A stretch of 47,199 nt of DNA from a virus (IMGVR_UViG_3300001450_000061:1-47199); one strand, 5' to 3'. Counted from the first letter of the stretch, positions 28,770 to 37,478 are shown. The notes: generated by a model not told the origin, from the sequence alone. Made by a program: numbers and translations.

Positions 28770-29722
28770 TCTTGGGCCTCCTCTCGTTTTCTTTGTTTCT
28801 CAAGGCGAGTCGGCGGCATCTTCCAATACTTGTCACCGTCATCCTGCCAAGCAGGACACTCTGCTATGAATTCGCACCAAGCGCACTTTCCGGGACTTGG
28901 GTCGGGTTTGAAATTCTTTGTGAAGTACGCTTCCAAAAGATTGCTGAGTTGTTTTCTTAGTGAGGTTAGGTAGCGACGGTTCACTTTCTCGTAGGTCACA
29001 TCGTTCTGCGTGCCATGCTCACCGGGCCGTTCTCCTGCTGGATAAAACCAACCCCAATGGGTCACATCTTTCAGTGGGTGTTCTGCCTTCTGCAAGAGGT
29101 CCATGTAAAAGGCCATCTCAGTACGCATACCTCGTATCTTGAAGTTAGTAGGTTTCCACTTACCAGTCTTCAATTCCATCAAGGCGACCTTTCCTTCTTC
29201 CGTTTCATAGCCTCTGTCGATGCTACCTGCAAAGTGAATAGGTACTGTGATGTTTTCACCATTGAACTCAAAGACCACATCTTGGTACGCATGTACCTCC
29301 AATTCGTTGATGATTGGCAGGAACCTGTCAGGGTCTGCTTCAAGGCGTACGAGTTCCCACTCTATGCGTTGGCGCAGAATTGGCTCTTCGCCCAGCGTGT
29401 ACGATTCGTCTGGCTGTGGTAAGCAGGCCATGAGTGCTTCCATTGCGCCTTCACGGTCCTTCTTCTTGACCAACCCGTATGCCTTTCTATACACAGGTTT
29501 GACATGCAAATAGAAGTGCTCCATTGCATCGTGAACATTCGTACCACGAATCATGGCATCTGTCTGTGGAGATTTCCGTCCATCAATGCGCTTGTACTCA
29601 TACTGCTTAGGGCAGAAAGAGAAGTCAGAGGTAAGGCTCGACTTCGTCACACGAAGCATCTTCTCGTGACCTTGATACCATTGGTAGGTGGACTTGGCGT
29701 AAGCGGACCAATCACGACTCAA
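28766..29722 (-). CDS. PD-(D/E)XK nuclease, Cas4/RecB-like with Fe-S cysteines
   Basis: A 318-residue protein with the Cas4/AddB layout: C37 in FCPKQYEYKR, GTNVHDAMEH (H64), AGSIDRG (D169), MELKTGK (E183, K185), TEMAFY, and a C-terminal C280-x2-C283-x5-C289. The four Cys should bind a 4Fe-4S cluster, and D/E/K form the nuclease site. The start is probably TTG 29722, which overlaps the upstream stop and has GAGGG nearby; ATG 29659 is an alternative that would still keep all motifs. Such enzymes resect DNA ends in recombination. No CRISPR array or other cas gene is present, so a role in viral replication/recombination is more likely than adaptation. Confidence 0.85.
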   Translation of the reverse strand: MSRDWSAYAKSTYQWYQGHEKMLRVTKSSLTSDFSFCPKQYEYKRIDGRKSPQTDAMIRGTNVHDAMEHFYLHVKPVYRKAYGLVKKKDREGAMEALMACLPQPDESYTLGEEPILRQRIEWELVRLEADPDRFLPIINELEVHAYQDVVFEFNGENITVPIHFAGSIDRGYETEEGKVALMELKTGKWKPTNFKIRGMRTEMAFYMDLLQKAEHPLKDVTHWGWFYPAGERPGEHGTQNDVTYEKVNRRYLTSLRKQLSNLLEAYFTKNFKPDPSPGKCAWCEFIAECPAWQDDGDKYWKMPPTRLEKQRKREEAQE

Positions 29723-30260
29723 AGTAATCCCTCATCGAACTCTGTGGCGGCTCTTTGTCTTCTCGCATGGTCACCAAAAGAATAGCACAGTAGCCCATCA
29801 GGTCTTTTATGACATCTTCGTCAGAGCCAATGTCCTTGTCACCCTGAATCAGGCGGCTTATCTTATCATCCATGCGTATGCGAATCAAATCACCGGGCTC
29901 AGCAGAGCCCTTGTAAAAGACTCGGGATGGCTTGAAGATACTGTCACCGTACGCTTGGTTTTTCTTGACGACCATACGCTTGACCTCATCGAATACATCG
30001 ATGATTTTCTGCGAGGTCTGTTTGTTTTTCATAAAGCCAACTGGGTCGTACATACCCGACCCTGTGCACGGATAGTACCTCGTGCCCTTACGCTCGCCCT
30101 TTTTACTTATCAAACCATTTTCACAAAGGTGTTGTAATCGCAAACCTATGTACTGCTTGTTTCTATCTTGCAGTGGACTGTTCTGTTTAATCAAACCGCC
30201 ACGACTTAGTCCGGGGTTTTTCTCAACGGCTTTCACAATTTCATCATCAATGTTTCGCAT
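29712..30260 (-). CDS. Winged-helix protein fused to DUF1599/Nmad1-like domain
   Basis: A 182-residue protein. ATG 30260 has AGGTG 6 bases upstream; GTG 30269 is an alternative. Residues 1-60 look like a winged helix (DDEIVKAVEKNPGLSRGGLI, then RLQHLCENGLI). From about residue 90, VKKNQAYGDS, then RIRMDDKISRL and a Glu/Asp-rich helix ending DLMGYCAILLV, resemble the all-helical DUF1599/Nmad1 family found in phages and linked by others to modified-nucleotide metabolism. Both calls are by eye. A TTAAATAT element 22 bases upstream could be a promoter. Confidence 0.55.
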   Translation of the reverse strand: MRNIDDEIVKAVEKNPGLSRGGLIKQNSPLQDRNKQYIGLRLQHLCENGLISKKGERKGTRYYPCTGSGMYDPVGFMKNKQTSQKIIDVFDEVKRMVVKKNQAYGDSIFKPSRVFYKGSAEPGDLIRIRMDDKISRLIQGDKDIGSDEDVIKDLMGYCAILLVTMREDKEPPQSSMRDYFES

Positions 30261-30282
30261 ATTAGGCACCTAACTTATTCTG

Positions 30283-30290
30283 ATATTTAA
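30283..30290 (-). promoter_or_regulatory. Putative TATA-type element TTAAATAT
   Basis: On the minus strand TTAAATAT lies in the 32-base gap after the DNA polymerase stop, centred about 26 bases before ATG 30260. This is the spacing of an archaeal TATA box for a transcript starting at or near the ATG. The start also has a Shine-Dalgarno-like AGGTG, so read-through translation from the polymerase message is equally possible. Confidence 0.3.
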
Positions 30291-30292
30291 CC

Positions 30293-32680
30293 CTACCAGT
30301 AGGTTTTGGGGCGAGGCATACCGCTCGCATAGTCTGTTGACCACTTCATGGCCTTGAACATGGGTTTGATTTTATCAACAACCAACTTTTGAACCATCTT
30401 ATCGTGGTCGAGAGTAAAGCCGTCGAGGTCCTCTGCTTCGTGGTAGGCTACGATGTCATCGATATGCCTGCCGCTTGGGTCAGATTTTGCATAGACCCAT
30501 TTGACACTGTCGCCTTTCTTGAAGATGGGATGAGTGAATTGGTCAGAAAGGTGCAGGTTGTAGTATCGTGCACCCTTTACACCGGGGACACCTACGCTCT
30601 CAGCGTACTCCCACAGGTCCTTTTGAATACGAGTGACGCCAGAAACCGCAGGTATGTCAATATCACCTGATTTGATTTGGAGGGATATTTCCCTCACATG
30701 AGTGACCACTTCGTTCTCATCAGCACCCTCGCAAAGCATGTTCAGCACATCCTTTTCAAGCGTCCTCGACACAGGAGATAGAGTACTGATTTTACCCCAG
30801 CGTGCGGACTTGGCTTTACCTTCGTCCTCTGGAGGCCATGAGCAAATGCCATAGTACAGGTTCTTACCACCAGTCACCCAGTATGGCATGAACGCTTCAA
30901 ATTCAACAATAAAGTGACTGGCTTGGTGTTCTCTTTGAACCGTCTGTGTCAGATGCTTAGCAAGTGCTGGCACCTCGTCGAATGGGATTTGTACGAAGGC
31001 CGAGTCGGTGTGACCGTACAGTGCATTGTAGCCTTGCTTCTCGGATTCCTCCATGAGAAATTTGACTGCTTCACGGCCACAGGCTGTGATGGCAGAGGCG
31101 ATGTCAGGGGCCGCCCATCCCCAGTAAGTACTTGCACACATACCGTATAGTGACGCCATGCACCTTTTTACTGCGAGTTGCATGGTGTTCCAACCAGACC
31201 TTTCGATAGGGTCAGTGGCCGTCTTCATGTTGCCTTTGTATTCGTCACGGAGTTTGACCAACTCGGTGACAATCCTTGGCAACAGGGCAGGCTTACCTTG
31301 TCGCCAACAGGTACCGTCAGGTAGTTCCCGTACATCGTCTTCAAAGCGTAGTTCTCTGTCAACACGGGACTCCCAACTGAGATTGTGAGATTGAATAATT
31401 GAGGGATAAAGTTGCTTATAATCCACCACGGCGACATTTTGGTATCGACCGGGGGTAGGGGCAGGAATGTGGCCGCCGGGGTAGTCTTCTGGCTCGATGT
31501 CGATATTGGTAGGTGCCTTAGTGTCTGTACGGCGACCAATGAGTCCTCTTGCAAATCTGGTGACATTGTGAGTTGAATCGAAAGCCACACCACATACTCG
31601 TTGGAGAGCGAAGAAAAAGGCAAGTATGTGGTTGTCCTCATCCATACGCTTGAGCAATGCTACATCTCGCATACAATAGTCAACGAACTCATCGAATCGT
31701 TCGTACCAACCAGTGAATACGGACATTTCCAACTTACCACCGTAATCCAATAGGTTCGGCCCTGTGATAAAGTCCAACTTACGGCTGGCCAACTGAGGCT
31801 TGCCGCTGTCCTTCCATACCCGCTCAAAGCCTGTACCGCTCTCAAGTGAGGCGGCTGTATCAAAGCACAGGCGACCAGCGATTGGTTGCATTGTAGGTTT
31901 CTTGTAGCCATTTTCATCGGGCTTCATCACCCTGCCGATAGGGCTGAGGCGGCGATAAGCATCTTTCCCAAGCACCTTTCGGTCGCTTAAACGAGCGATG
32001 ATATGAGGCAGGTCTGCCCACATAAGAGCGTGCGCAACAATGACATCAGGGTTGCACTCTTCAAGATAATCAAGGAACTTAGTGTAAATGGCTTTCTCTG
32101 AATTACACAGTACTCTGCGGTATGTGACATCAGATACCTGACCCTTACTGTTTTCCCAATCCATAGAGCGGGTCGTTTCAACCGACTCCCATTCCCTGAG
32201 TTGTTCGGCTGATTCTTCTGACCAGCAGAAGACCACATGCTCTCCGCTTTGACTGTCGGCTATCCCTATCACAGTGGTGAACTTATCCTTTGGGTCCCAC
32301 TCAAGGTCGATGTGCCATACTCTCGGCTTCCAATCAGGCATCTGTGCCCAACTGTCTATGAGGTAGCGGTCGGACAATTTCATGTCTGCTTCCCAAGTGT
32401 CAACTTGTTTTCTCATACTCCAAATGTCCTTGTGACGATATGGTAAAACCTTCACGAGTTCTTCCTCATTTCGCCCGACGCCCTTTTGGTCCCAATCTAT
32501 GCGAGCACCGGGGTATGCCGCTACCATGCGGCTCAACTTGTATTTGTCAGAAGCCTTGGCCCAGAAGTATGGCTCGAAATCAGTCACATGTTTCTCTATG
32601 AGAGAGCCATCCTTGTCACGCCAGCGGCAGTAAAGTACATCACGAGATTCGTAATGTGGAATGTAAGCATCAACTATCAT
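30293..32680 (-). CDS. polB: Family B DNA polymerase
   Basis: A 795-residue protein; ATG 32680 overlaps the upstream zinc ribbon by 11 bases and has AGGTGAGG ahead. Exonuclease domain: Exo I HIDLEW (D125, E127), Exo II region VAHALMWADLP (only D223 of the usual N/F/D set kept), Exo III YCMRD (Y335, D339). Polymerase domain: motif A VVDYKQLYPSI (D420), motif B KRCMASLYG (505-513; the usual Asn is Ala509), motif C YGHTDS (555-560; usual YGDTDS, so the first Asp is His557 while catalytic D559 is kept), and TGGKNLYYG late in the thumb-proximal region. It should be the viral replicase, used with the clamp and clamp loader encoded just upstream. Confidence 0.95.
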   Translation of the reverse strand: MIVDAYIPHYESRDVLYCRWRDKDGSLIEKHVTDFEPYFWAKASDKYKLSRMVAAYPGARIDWDQKGVGRNEEELVKVLPYRHKDIWSMRKQVDTWEADMKLSDRYLIDSWAQMPDWKPRVWHIDLEWDPKDKFTTVIGIADSQSGEHVVFCWSEESAEQLREWESVETTRSMDWENSKGQVSDVTYRRVLCNSEKAIYTKFLDYLEECNPDVIVAHALMWADLPHIIARLSDRKVLGKDAYRRLSPIGRVMKPDENGYKKPTMQPIAGRLCFDTAASLESGTGFERVWKDSGKPQLASRKLDFITGPNLLDYGGKLEMSVFTGWYERFDEFVDYCMRDVALLKRMDEDNHILAFFFALQRVCGVAFDSTHNVTRFARGLIGRRTDTKAPTNIDIEPEDYPGGHIPAPTPGRYQNVAVVDYKQLYPSIIQSHNLSWESRVDRELRFEDDVRELPDGTCWRQGKPALLPRIVTELVKLRDEYKGNMKTATDPIERSGWNTMQLAVKRCMASLYGMCASTYWGWAAPDIASAITACGREAVKFLMEESEKQGYNALYGHTDSAFVQIPFDEVPALAKHLTQTVQREHQASHFIVEFEAFMPYWVTGGKNLYYGICSWPPEDEGKAKSARWGKISTLSPVSRTLEKDVLNMLCEGADENEVVTHVREISLQIKSGDIDIPAVSGVTRIQKDLWEYAESVGVPGVKGARYYNLHLSDQFTHPIFKKGDSVKWVYAKSDPSGRHIDDIVAYHEAEDLDGFTLDHDKMVQKLVVDKIKPMFKAMKWSTDYASGMPRPKTYW

Positions 32681-32861
32681 CAGCCTCACCTTGCTCTCTT
32701 GCACATGCCTTACAGTGTAGTACACCTTCCATCTTCGGACGGTGCTTAAGTGGCCGCTTGCATTTTACACGAGGTTCCGCTCCCCAACAGGCTTCACACC
32801 AGTCACCGTCGACCAGTTCCTGTTGCACGAACGCTTCACCGCACCCTACACAGAAAGACAT
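32670..32861 (-). CDS. Small zinc-ribbon protein (63 aa)
   Basis: ATG 32861 overlaps the upstream stop (TAATG) and has GGAGGA 7 bases ahead. Cys pairs CVGC (4-7), CEAC (22-25) and CKAC (50-53) plus C34 could hold two zinc ions. The tail is acidic (EQGEADDS) and its codons contain the DNA polymerase ribosome-binding site. Function unknown; between PCNA and PolB it may be a replisome adaptor. Confidence 0.7.
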   Translation of the reverse strand: MSFCVGCGEAFVQQELVDGDWCEACWGAEPRVKCKRPLKHRPKMEGVLHCKACAREQGEADDS

Positions 32862-33031
32862 TACTCTTCCTCCAATTCGTTTTGAAGAGTGTACACTACA
32901 TCTGCTCCACAGTCGGAGCAGACAAGCGTAGCAATCATACCTTCGACGCCCATGTAGCCGTAGTCTTCTAAGTCGTAGTCACATTGCCAAATCAACTTGC
33001 CACCACAAAGCCAGCACACATCTCTTCTCAT
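32861..33031 (-). CDS. Small zinc-ribbon protein (56 aa)
   Basis: Begins at ATG 33031, sharing ATGA with the PCNA stop, and ends at TAA 32861-32863. Four Cys in two pairs, CWLC (6-9) and CSDC (38-41), frame an acidic middle (CDYDLEDYGYMG). This CxxC-D-rich-CxxC layout is common among short phage proteins. The terminal LEEE is encoded by the next gene's GGAGGAAGAG site. Function unknown. Confidence 0.6.
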   Translation of the reverse strand: MRRDVCWLCGGKLIWQCDYDLEDYGYMGVEGMIATLVCSDCGADVVYTLQNELEEE

Positions 33032-33786
33032 GATTCCACCTCTTGGTCGAACACAAGTAGGAGATATGAGCCGTCTTGGTCACGGATGACTAATGGAGCC
33101 GATTCTCCCATGTGGAACTGTACGACTGTATCAGGAACAGTGGTGAGGAGTTCGGGGAGCCAGTGTGCGAAGTTAGATTCATATGACTCCTTAGACCCAC
33201 TCACGGCCTCGACTTCTGCTGTTGCAAACATCTTGCCCTTGTTCGTGTTCTTGGCCATGAGGGCCAACTCGTTGTCACGAGGACGATACACCACTTTGCA
33301 ACTCAAGCCACTACCAACAATCTTGTCGGCCTTGCTGAGCCCATACAGGTCAACACCACTGATGTTGCCTGATGCTTCAAGAGAAGCAGGGCCAAAGGAA
33401 GTCCACATCGAACTCTCCGACTTAGCAATAACCTTCTCAATCAGAGGTACCTGTTCCTCAGATGCAACGAATGACGATGTCGGTAGTTCCAAGGAGGACT
33501 TACCGGCACGGACCTGCAAGGCCCTACCCCGTCCAGACTGGCTGACTGTGACATCAGAAGCAGACGCTGTTCCGAGGTAAGTCATCAGTCGAGTCAGGTC
33601 AGTGATGAATATCTTTCCAGCATCACTTTCCTGTACTTCGACAGACCGCTTCAAGTAATGGGTGAGAGCACCCACTGCAACAGTGATGGTGTCGTCACCC
33701 ACTCTTATCGCAAGGTTGTCGGTCCCCTTGGTGAATGAACCCAAGAATGACGACAACACCTTACGGCTGATTGTGAAGGAGGCCAC
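33028..33786 (-). CDS. PCNA-like sliding clamp (divergent)
   Basis: A 252-residue protein, the usual size of archaeal PCNA, starting at GTG 33786 with GAGGTGA 5 bases ahead. Two repeated beta-alpha halves are suggested by VDLYGLSKADKIVG in the middle and by the closing APLVIRDQDGSYLLLVFDQE, which resembles PCNA's final strands. Sequence conservation is weak, so the call leans on size, pattern and position between RecA-like ATPase and PolB, near the clamp-loader gene. It would encircle DNA and tether the polymerase. A T4 gp45-like clamp is the alternative reading of the same fold. Confidence 0.7.
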   Translation of the reverse strand: MASFTISRKVLSSFLGSFTKGTDNLAIRVGDDTITVAVGALTHYLKRSVEVQESDAGKIFITDLTRLMTYLGTASASDVTVSQSGRGRALQVRAGKSSLELPTSSFVASEEQVPLIEKVIAKSESSMWTSFGPASLEASGNISGVDLYGLSKADKIVGSGLSCKVVYRPRDNELALMAKNTNKGKMFATAEVEAVSGSKESYESNFAHWLPELLTTVPDTVVQFHMGESAPLVIRDQDGSYLLLVFDQEVES

Positions 33787-33795
33787 ACAATCACC

Positions 33796-34902
33796 TCAGA
33801 GGGTTTTGTCCCGCAACTCTGCGAGGCCCATCCATGTTGCAGGAAGGCCCTTCTTGGTCACGAAGAACACACGCTCTTGTCCTTGAAGGTCAGGGTTGGT
33901 CTTACACTTGACAAAGTCTGCCATGTATCGTGTTTCGCCAGTTTCTTTACCATCTTCGTTGCGAATCTTTTGGTCCTTGCACCAGATGATTTGAGTCAGG
34001 TCGTTGTTAGCGTTCTTTTCCCACACGAACTTCCAGCCATCGTGACTGTACTCTTTGTCATCAGACTTGATGTGGGTTTCCCAAAACACATCGACACCTG
34101 CGAAGTTCAATTGGCGGCAGAGCGCCGTCAACTGCTTGAAACGAGTGGTACGAATGTTCCAGTTCCAACCAATGTCTTGGTTCAACTTGGAGGCGGCCGC
34201 TTCAATGGCATCCTTCGCATCCATCTCAAGGTCGTAAATCTTCATGTTGTTGATACAGACTTGGTCGTATTGGTCGACAGCAGTGACCAGCAGTGTGGTC
34301 AGTCGAGGCCCTTCGTAATCAGGGGCCTGTTGCTTCCGTGCTTGCTCAAGTGCGAACTTGCACAGATTCATTGTGCGCTGGTGAGTCTTAGGGTAGTTGA
34401 AAGCAACACGGTCGTGCGCCTGTGTTTCCCATGGGTTCCAGATGCGAATCTTATCATCACTGTCAGGGTAGTGAGCGTGCTTACAATCAAGTGCTCCACC
34501 ATCAAAGTCAATGCACCACATCATGTCGGTCGGACCAGAGTTGTGCATGAACGAGTCCATGGAAATACCGGTCTTACCACGGCCACTATGACCTACGATA
34601 CCACAGAATGTGGTCGAAGGCTTGACTCTGTTGACAGAGGTCTGTGCGGCCAGTTCCTTGGCGAGGTCAGGGAAGTTGGTAGTGGGCTCGGATGGCTCAG
34701 ATGTTGTCCGCTCAATGTGTTCCGTAAGGCTTTCTGCCTGACGAGGATTCTTTGTCGCAGATGCTTCTTCCGTAGGAGGCATCGGTGGCGCAGGGTGCTT
34801 CTCAAGGTTGAGTGCCTCTGCGACCAAAGCGCCAACTTTGTCTTCGTCGACTCCTTTGTTTGTGAGGTCAACATGCTTCTTCAATGCGTCAAATGCTCCC
34901 AT
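33796..34902 (-). CDS. RecA/RadA-like (Sak4-type) P-loop ATPase
   Basis: A 368-residue protein. ATG 34902 is chosen over 34908 because GGAGGA lies 6 bases before it; 34908 has no spacer but makes an ATGA junction. A Pro/Glu/Ser/Thr-rich disordered N-terminus (residues 30-80) precedes the core. Walker A is GHSGRGKT (104-111); WCIDFDGG (129-136) follows; LLVTAVDQYD is the likely Walker B. The single RecA-like core with IDFDGG resembles phage Sak4-type annealing/recombination ATPases and viral RadA relatives. It should act on single-stranded DNA in recombination-linked replication, beside the candidate ssDNA-binding protein. Confidence 0.75.
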   Translation of the reverse strand: MGAFDALKKHVDLTNKGVDEDKVGALVAEALNLEKHPAPPMPPTEEASATKNPRQAESLTEHIERTTSEPSEPTTNFPDLAKELAAQTSVNRVKPSTTFCGIVGHSGRGKTGISMDSFMHNSGPTDMMWCIDFDGGALDCKHAHYPDSDDKIRIWNPWETQAHDRVAFNYPKTHQRTMNLCKFALEQARKQQAPDYEGPRLTTLLVTAVDQYDQVCINNMKIYDLEMDAKDAIEAAASKLNQDIGWNWNIRTTRFKQLTALCRQLNFAGVDVFWETHIKSDDKEYSHDGWKFVWEKNANNDLTQIIWCKDQKIRNEDGKETGETRYMADFVKCKTNPDLQGQERVFFVTKKGLPATWMGLAELRDKTL

Positions 34903-34904
34903 AT

Positions 34905-36155
34905 TCATTCCTCCAATTGTGATGTGTCAGTGTTCCCGCCACGAGCACCGGGTCGGGCTGTACGAGGCGGGACATAGATGCCCAGTGCTGTGATGCTTGG
35001 AACCATGTCTTCACGGAACATTCGTGTCTTGACCTTGCCACAGATGACTACCTGCGTACGCTCAGCGTATGGTACCCACTCCTCACCGTTGTTGAACTCA
35101 AACGGGTGAGTGCTGTCGAAGGTCCGACCGGGAACCCAGACGGTCACCTCTGCAAGGTTGGACTCACGACCATAGGTCGATTGCAACTCAAGACTGGTGA
35201 CGCTGATGCGGAAGTTCCTACCGGTATCATCGTATTGATTGTCAGTCGGCTCGACAGACATGCGGCTGATGTAGCCCTTTGTCAAGACGACAGGTGGGAT
35301 GAAGTTGTTGTTGTAGGGGACCTTTCGGTCCTCGTACTCTTCCAACAGGTTAGCCAAGTTCACACATGAACCGTGCTCGGAATTAGTCCAGAACCGACCG
35401 GCATCAGTGTACTGAGGAGGTATAGCGGCGTCAGTGTTGTACTTGACCGTCTTAGCAAAGCCACGGTTCGTGTACAAGATGTCTGAATCTGCATTGGAGG
35501 ATGGGACGACTTCGACTCTGCACAACTGTCCGAGTTCGTAAGTATGTGTCATGTCATCACCGTTCAAGGCAATACGCCACATCTTTGGCGCACTGACGAA
35601 TGACTCCTGAGTGTTCCCAAGGAAGTACATGTAGCGTACCTTGCTTTCACTCGCCATCGGTTTCCCGTAGGACTGTGACTCTTTGTTGGTGTTGAGCATA
35701 GTAATTGCCGTGCCGTCCACAAGGAAGGCATACCATGGTAGTTCACCATCGACACGGTCTTTGGTCGGCTTACCATTGATGTTCCATACACCGTCATAAG
35801 CGGCAACGATACCAATGGTACCGTTGTCAATCGCTTTGTTCTTGTCCTGTCGGAAGGCAAGAATTGCCGCTTCACGCTGGTTCTGTCGTTGGTCACGAAT
35901 CGCTTCGTTCAGACCACAGATGTGACCGAGGAACACTGTTGTTTCTCGACCGCCGCCGCCGCTTGCTCCGAGGTTCCGTGTTTCAATGACGAACATCTCT
36001 GCCCATTCGTTGAGCAAGTATTCTTCTTCGGTGGCCATGTCGACCACACCGAACTCATCTTTCAACCAAACCGCAAATGCGGCTTTGGCTTCGTCTTCTG
36101 TCTTTCCTGTTCTTACCGCATAAGCGGCAATCTTTTCCATCATTTCACTGTTCAT
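34905..36155 (-). CDS. Hypothetical replication protein, possibly ssDNA-binding (RPA-like)
   Basis: A 416-residue protein. Start ATG 36155 has AGGTGA 5 bases upstream; ATG 36218 is an in-frame alternative that would add 21 residues. No catalytic motif is seen. The C-terminal half is beta-rich and contains ERTQVVICGKVKTRMF, OB-fold-like in look, and the protein ends with a flexible Gly/Arg segment and acidic tip (TSQLEE), as many ssDNA-binding proteins do. It sits between the clamp loader and the RecA-like ATPase, where an RPA analogue would be expected. RPA-like function is inference. Confidence 0.45.
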   Translation of the reverse strand: MNSEMMEKIAAYAVRTGKTEDEAKAAFAVWLKDEFGVVDMATEEEYLLNEWAEMFVIETRNLGASGGGGRETTVFLGHICGLNEAIRDQRQNQREAAILAFRQDKNKAIDNGTIGIVAAYDGVWNINGKPTKDRVDGELPWYAFLVDGTAITMLNTNKESQSYGKPMASESKVRYMYFLGNTQESFVSAPKMWRIALNGDDMTHTYELGQLCRVEVVPSSNADSDILYTNRGFAKTVKYNTDAAIPPQYTDAGRFWTNSEHGSCVNLANLLEEYEDRKVPYNNNFIPPVVLTKGYISRMSVEPTDNQYDDTGRNFRISVTSLELQSTYGRESNLAEVTVWVPGRTFDSTHPFEFNNGEEWVPYAERTQVVICGKVKTRMFREDMVPSITALGIYVPPRTARPGARGGNTDTSQLEE

Positions 36156-36216
36156 GTTTTTCACCTGTGTTGTTTCTGTTTTTTGCATCGGATGCATCTT
36201 TGCCGATTGAGTAGTC

Positions 36217-36226
36217 ATATATAGTA
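36217..36226 (-). promoter_or_regulatory. Putative TATA-type element TACTATATAT
   Basis: Minus-strand TACTATATAT, preceded by a purine-rich GAAAAGAAAGG that could act as a BRE, lies in the 30-base gap between clamp-loader stop and ATG 36218. A start site about 26 bases downstream would fall near 36195, giving a 40-base leader to ATG 36155 with its AGGTGA site. This would be an internal promoter for the ssDNA-binding candidate, RecA-like, PCNA and PolB genes. Confidence 0.35.
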
Positions 36227-36248
36227 CCTTTCTTTTCAGCAATGAATC

Positions 36249-37190
36249 TCACTTATGCAACCTCCTATTCTGTTGGAGAGTGGCGACGAAGTATTCAAAG
36301 AAGGCCATATCGTCATCCGGCCATTGTGTTGCCATCATCATAAAATCCCCATAGGTCTTCATGAAAGCAAACCAATCATCCCCTTCTTCGATGAGGCCCT
36401 TAGCCTTGTATCGAAGGGTCTTCAACAAATAGAATCGGCTGTCACCTTTCTCTAACTGTTGATTAAGGAATGCGTTAAGCGTAGTAAAGTCACCTGCCGC
36501 TAAGTGGAGAGCGGCTCTTGACATGTCTTGACCAGAGGACCGGACTCTTTTCTCCAGTGCCTCCGGTGTCTTTGATAATGATTGTAGCGTATCAACCGTC
36601 TGCCTCAGACTGCCTTCGCAGAGGGGAGCAAGGTTGCGGTAGTACTGCTTCCATTCTTCGGGAAGTCCTTCGGCCTCATGAATTTTGAGGCAGGCTTCCT
36701 CTATCTCGTTAGGACCGTGCGACTTGAATTCGTATGTTGTGCACCTGTCCTTGATTGCTTTGTGGAAAGCAGAGATGTCGTTCCCTGCAAGAATCCAAAT
36801 GATAGTGTCGTGACTGTCTTCCATGATTTGACGCAGTGCTTTCTGTGCGTCCTTGGTCAATGAGTCAGCCTCGTCTAAAAAGATGACACGCTTTGCTACC
36901 ATCAGACCCTTGAGCCTTGAGATGTGCTTGAGGTGGTCACGGACATACCCAATTCCACGGTCATCGCTGGCATTGGTGGTGATGAAGTTCTCTTGACCGA
37001 ACCACTCACCAAGCCAATCCCGTGCCAGAGCACGGGCCGCTGTGGTCTTGCCGACACCGGGGCCTCCGATGAAGAGAAGGCAGGGTGGTGCCGTTTCTAA
37101 CGACCAGTGTTGTGCTTGTTGCTTGAACACCTCACAACCTACCAAGTCTGCCACAGTCCGAGGACGGTACTTCTCTCTCCACGCAGTCAT
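36249..37190 (-). CDS. Replication factor C small subunit-like clamp loader
   Basis: A 313-residue AAA+ protein starting ATG 37190 (ATGA with the upstream gene). Opening WREKYRPRTVADLVG is the RFC box; Walker A GGPGVGKTT (42-50), NASDDRGI (73-80), Walker B VIFLDEAD (102-109), sensor 1 LAGND (134-138), and KDRC (147-150) with the arginine finger in place of the usual SRC. C-terminal collar helices follow. It should load the viral PCNA. No large RFC subunit is in the window, so loading may be by a homo-oligomer, by a subunit encoded elsewhere, or with host RFC-L. Confidence 0.93.
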   Translation of the reverse strand: MTAWREKYRPRTVADLVGCEVFKQQAQHWSLETAPPCLLFIGGPGVGKTTAARALARDWLGEWFGQENFITTNASDDRGIGYVRDHLKHISRLKGLMVAKRVIFLDEADSLTKDAQKALRQIMEDSHDTIIWILAGNDISAFHKAIKDRCTTYEFKSHGPNEIEEACLKIHEAEGLPEEWKQYYRNLAPLCEGSLRQTVDTLQSLSKTPEALEKRVRSSGQDMSRAALHLAAGDFTTLNAFLNQQLEKGDSRFYLLKTLRYKAKGLIEEGDDWFAFMKTYGDFMMMATQWPDDDMAFFEYFVATLQQNRRLHK

Positions 37191-37372
37191 TTCTTAGACC
37201 CCCAGAAATCGAAGAGCATCCCCACCGGGGTTCCTCTAATCTTGGCGACTTCGCTTTGGAGTTCTTCCACTGCACCGACAAGTCGTTCGGCTCTTTCAAT
37301 TCGCACCATCAGTTCGTCGAGGTACGCTTCCATGCTCTCAATCTTTCTCTCTAAGTCTTCAATCTCACTCAT
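37187..37372 (-). CDS. Small coiled-coil protein (61 aa)
   Basis: ATG 37372 has GGAGGA 7 bases upstream. Residues 1-45 (MSEIEDLERKIESMEAYLDE and following) show heptad-like hydrophobic spacing with many Glu/Arg, a likely coiled coil; the tail VGMLFDFWGSKK is hydrophobic-aromatic. The FDFW patch near the end could be a clamp-binding peptide, but it does not match the standard PIP box. Overlaps the clamp-loader start (ATGA). Function unknown. Confidence 0.6.
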   Translation of the reverse strand: MSEIEDLERKIESMEAYLDELMVRIERAERLVGAVEELQSEVAKIRGTPVGMLFDFWGSKK

Positions 37373-37478
37373 TCTTATTCCTCCTTTTACAATCTGGCCA
37401 ATCAACACAAAATGGGTATTTTCCCAACCTGTTAAGCAACCTTAATCTCTCACACTCTTCACATTTCACTCGCTTCAT
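37365..37478 (-). CDS. Tiny zinc-binding protein (37 aa)
   Basis: Begins at ATG 37478 (ATGA with the upstream gene), with AGGTGA 7 bases ahead, and stops at 37365-37367, 8 bases inside the next gene. Cys at 6, 9, 24 and 30 (CEEC...C...C) with many Arg/Lys suggest a single zinc site. It fills what would otherwise be a 100-base gap, and its codons contain the coiled-coil gene's ribosome-binding site. Confidence 0.5.
   Translation of the reverse strand: MKRVKCEECERLRLLNRLGKYPFCVDWPDCKRRNKNE

Noticed and set aside
28766-29722. Cas4-like gene as sign of a CRISPR-Cas system
   Set aside because: No repeat array, cas1 or cas2 is present; Cas4-like nucleases are common in archaeal virus replication modules.
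33877-34977. Long plus-strand open frame (366 codons) opposite the RecA-like gene
   Set aside because: It lies wholly antisense to a well-supported gene, has no Shine-Dalgarno site and a low-complexity, Val/Cys/His-rich product typical of codon shadowing.
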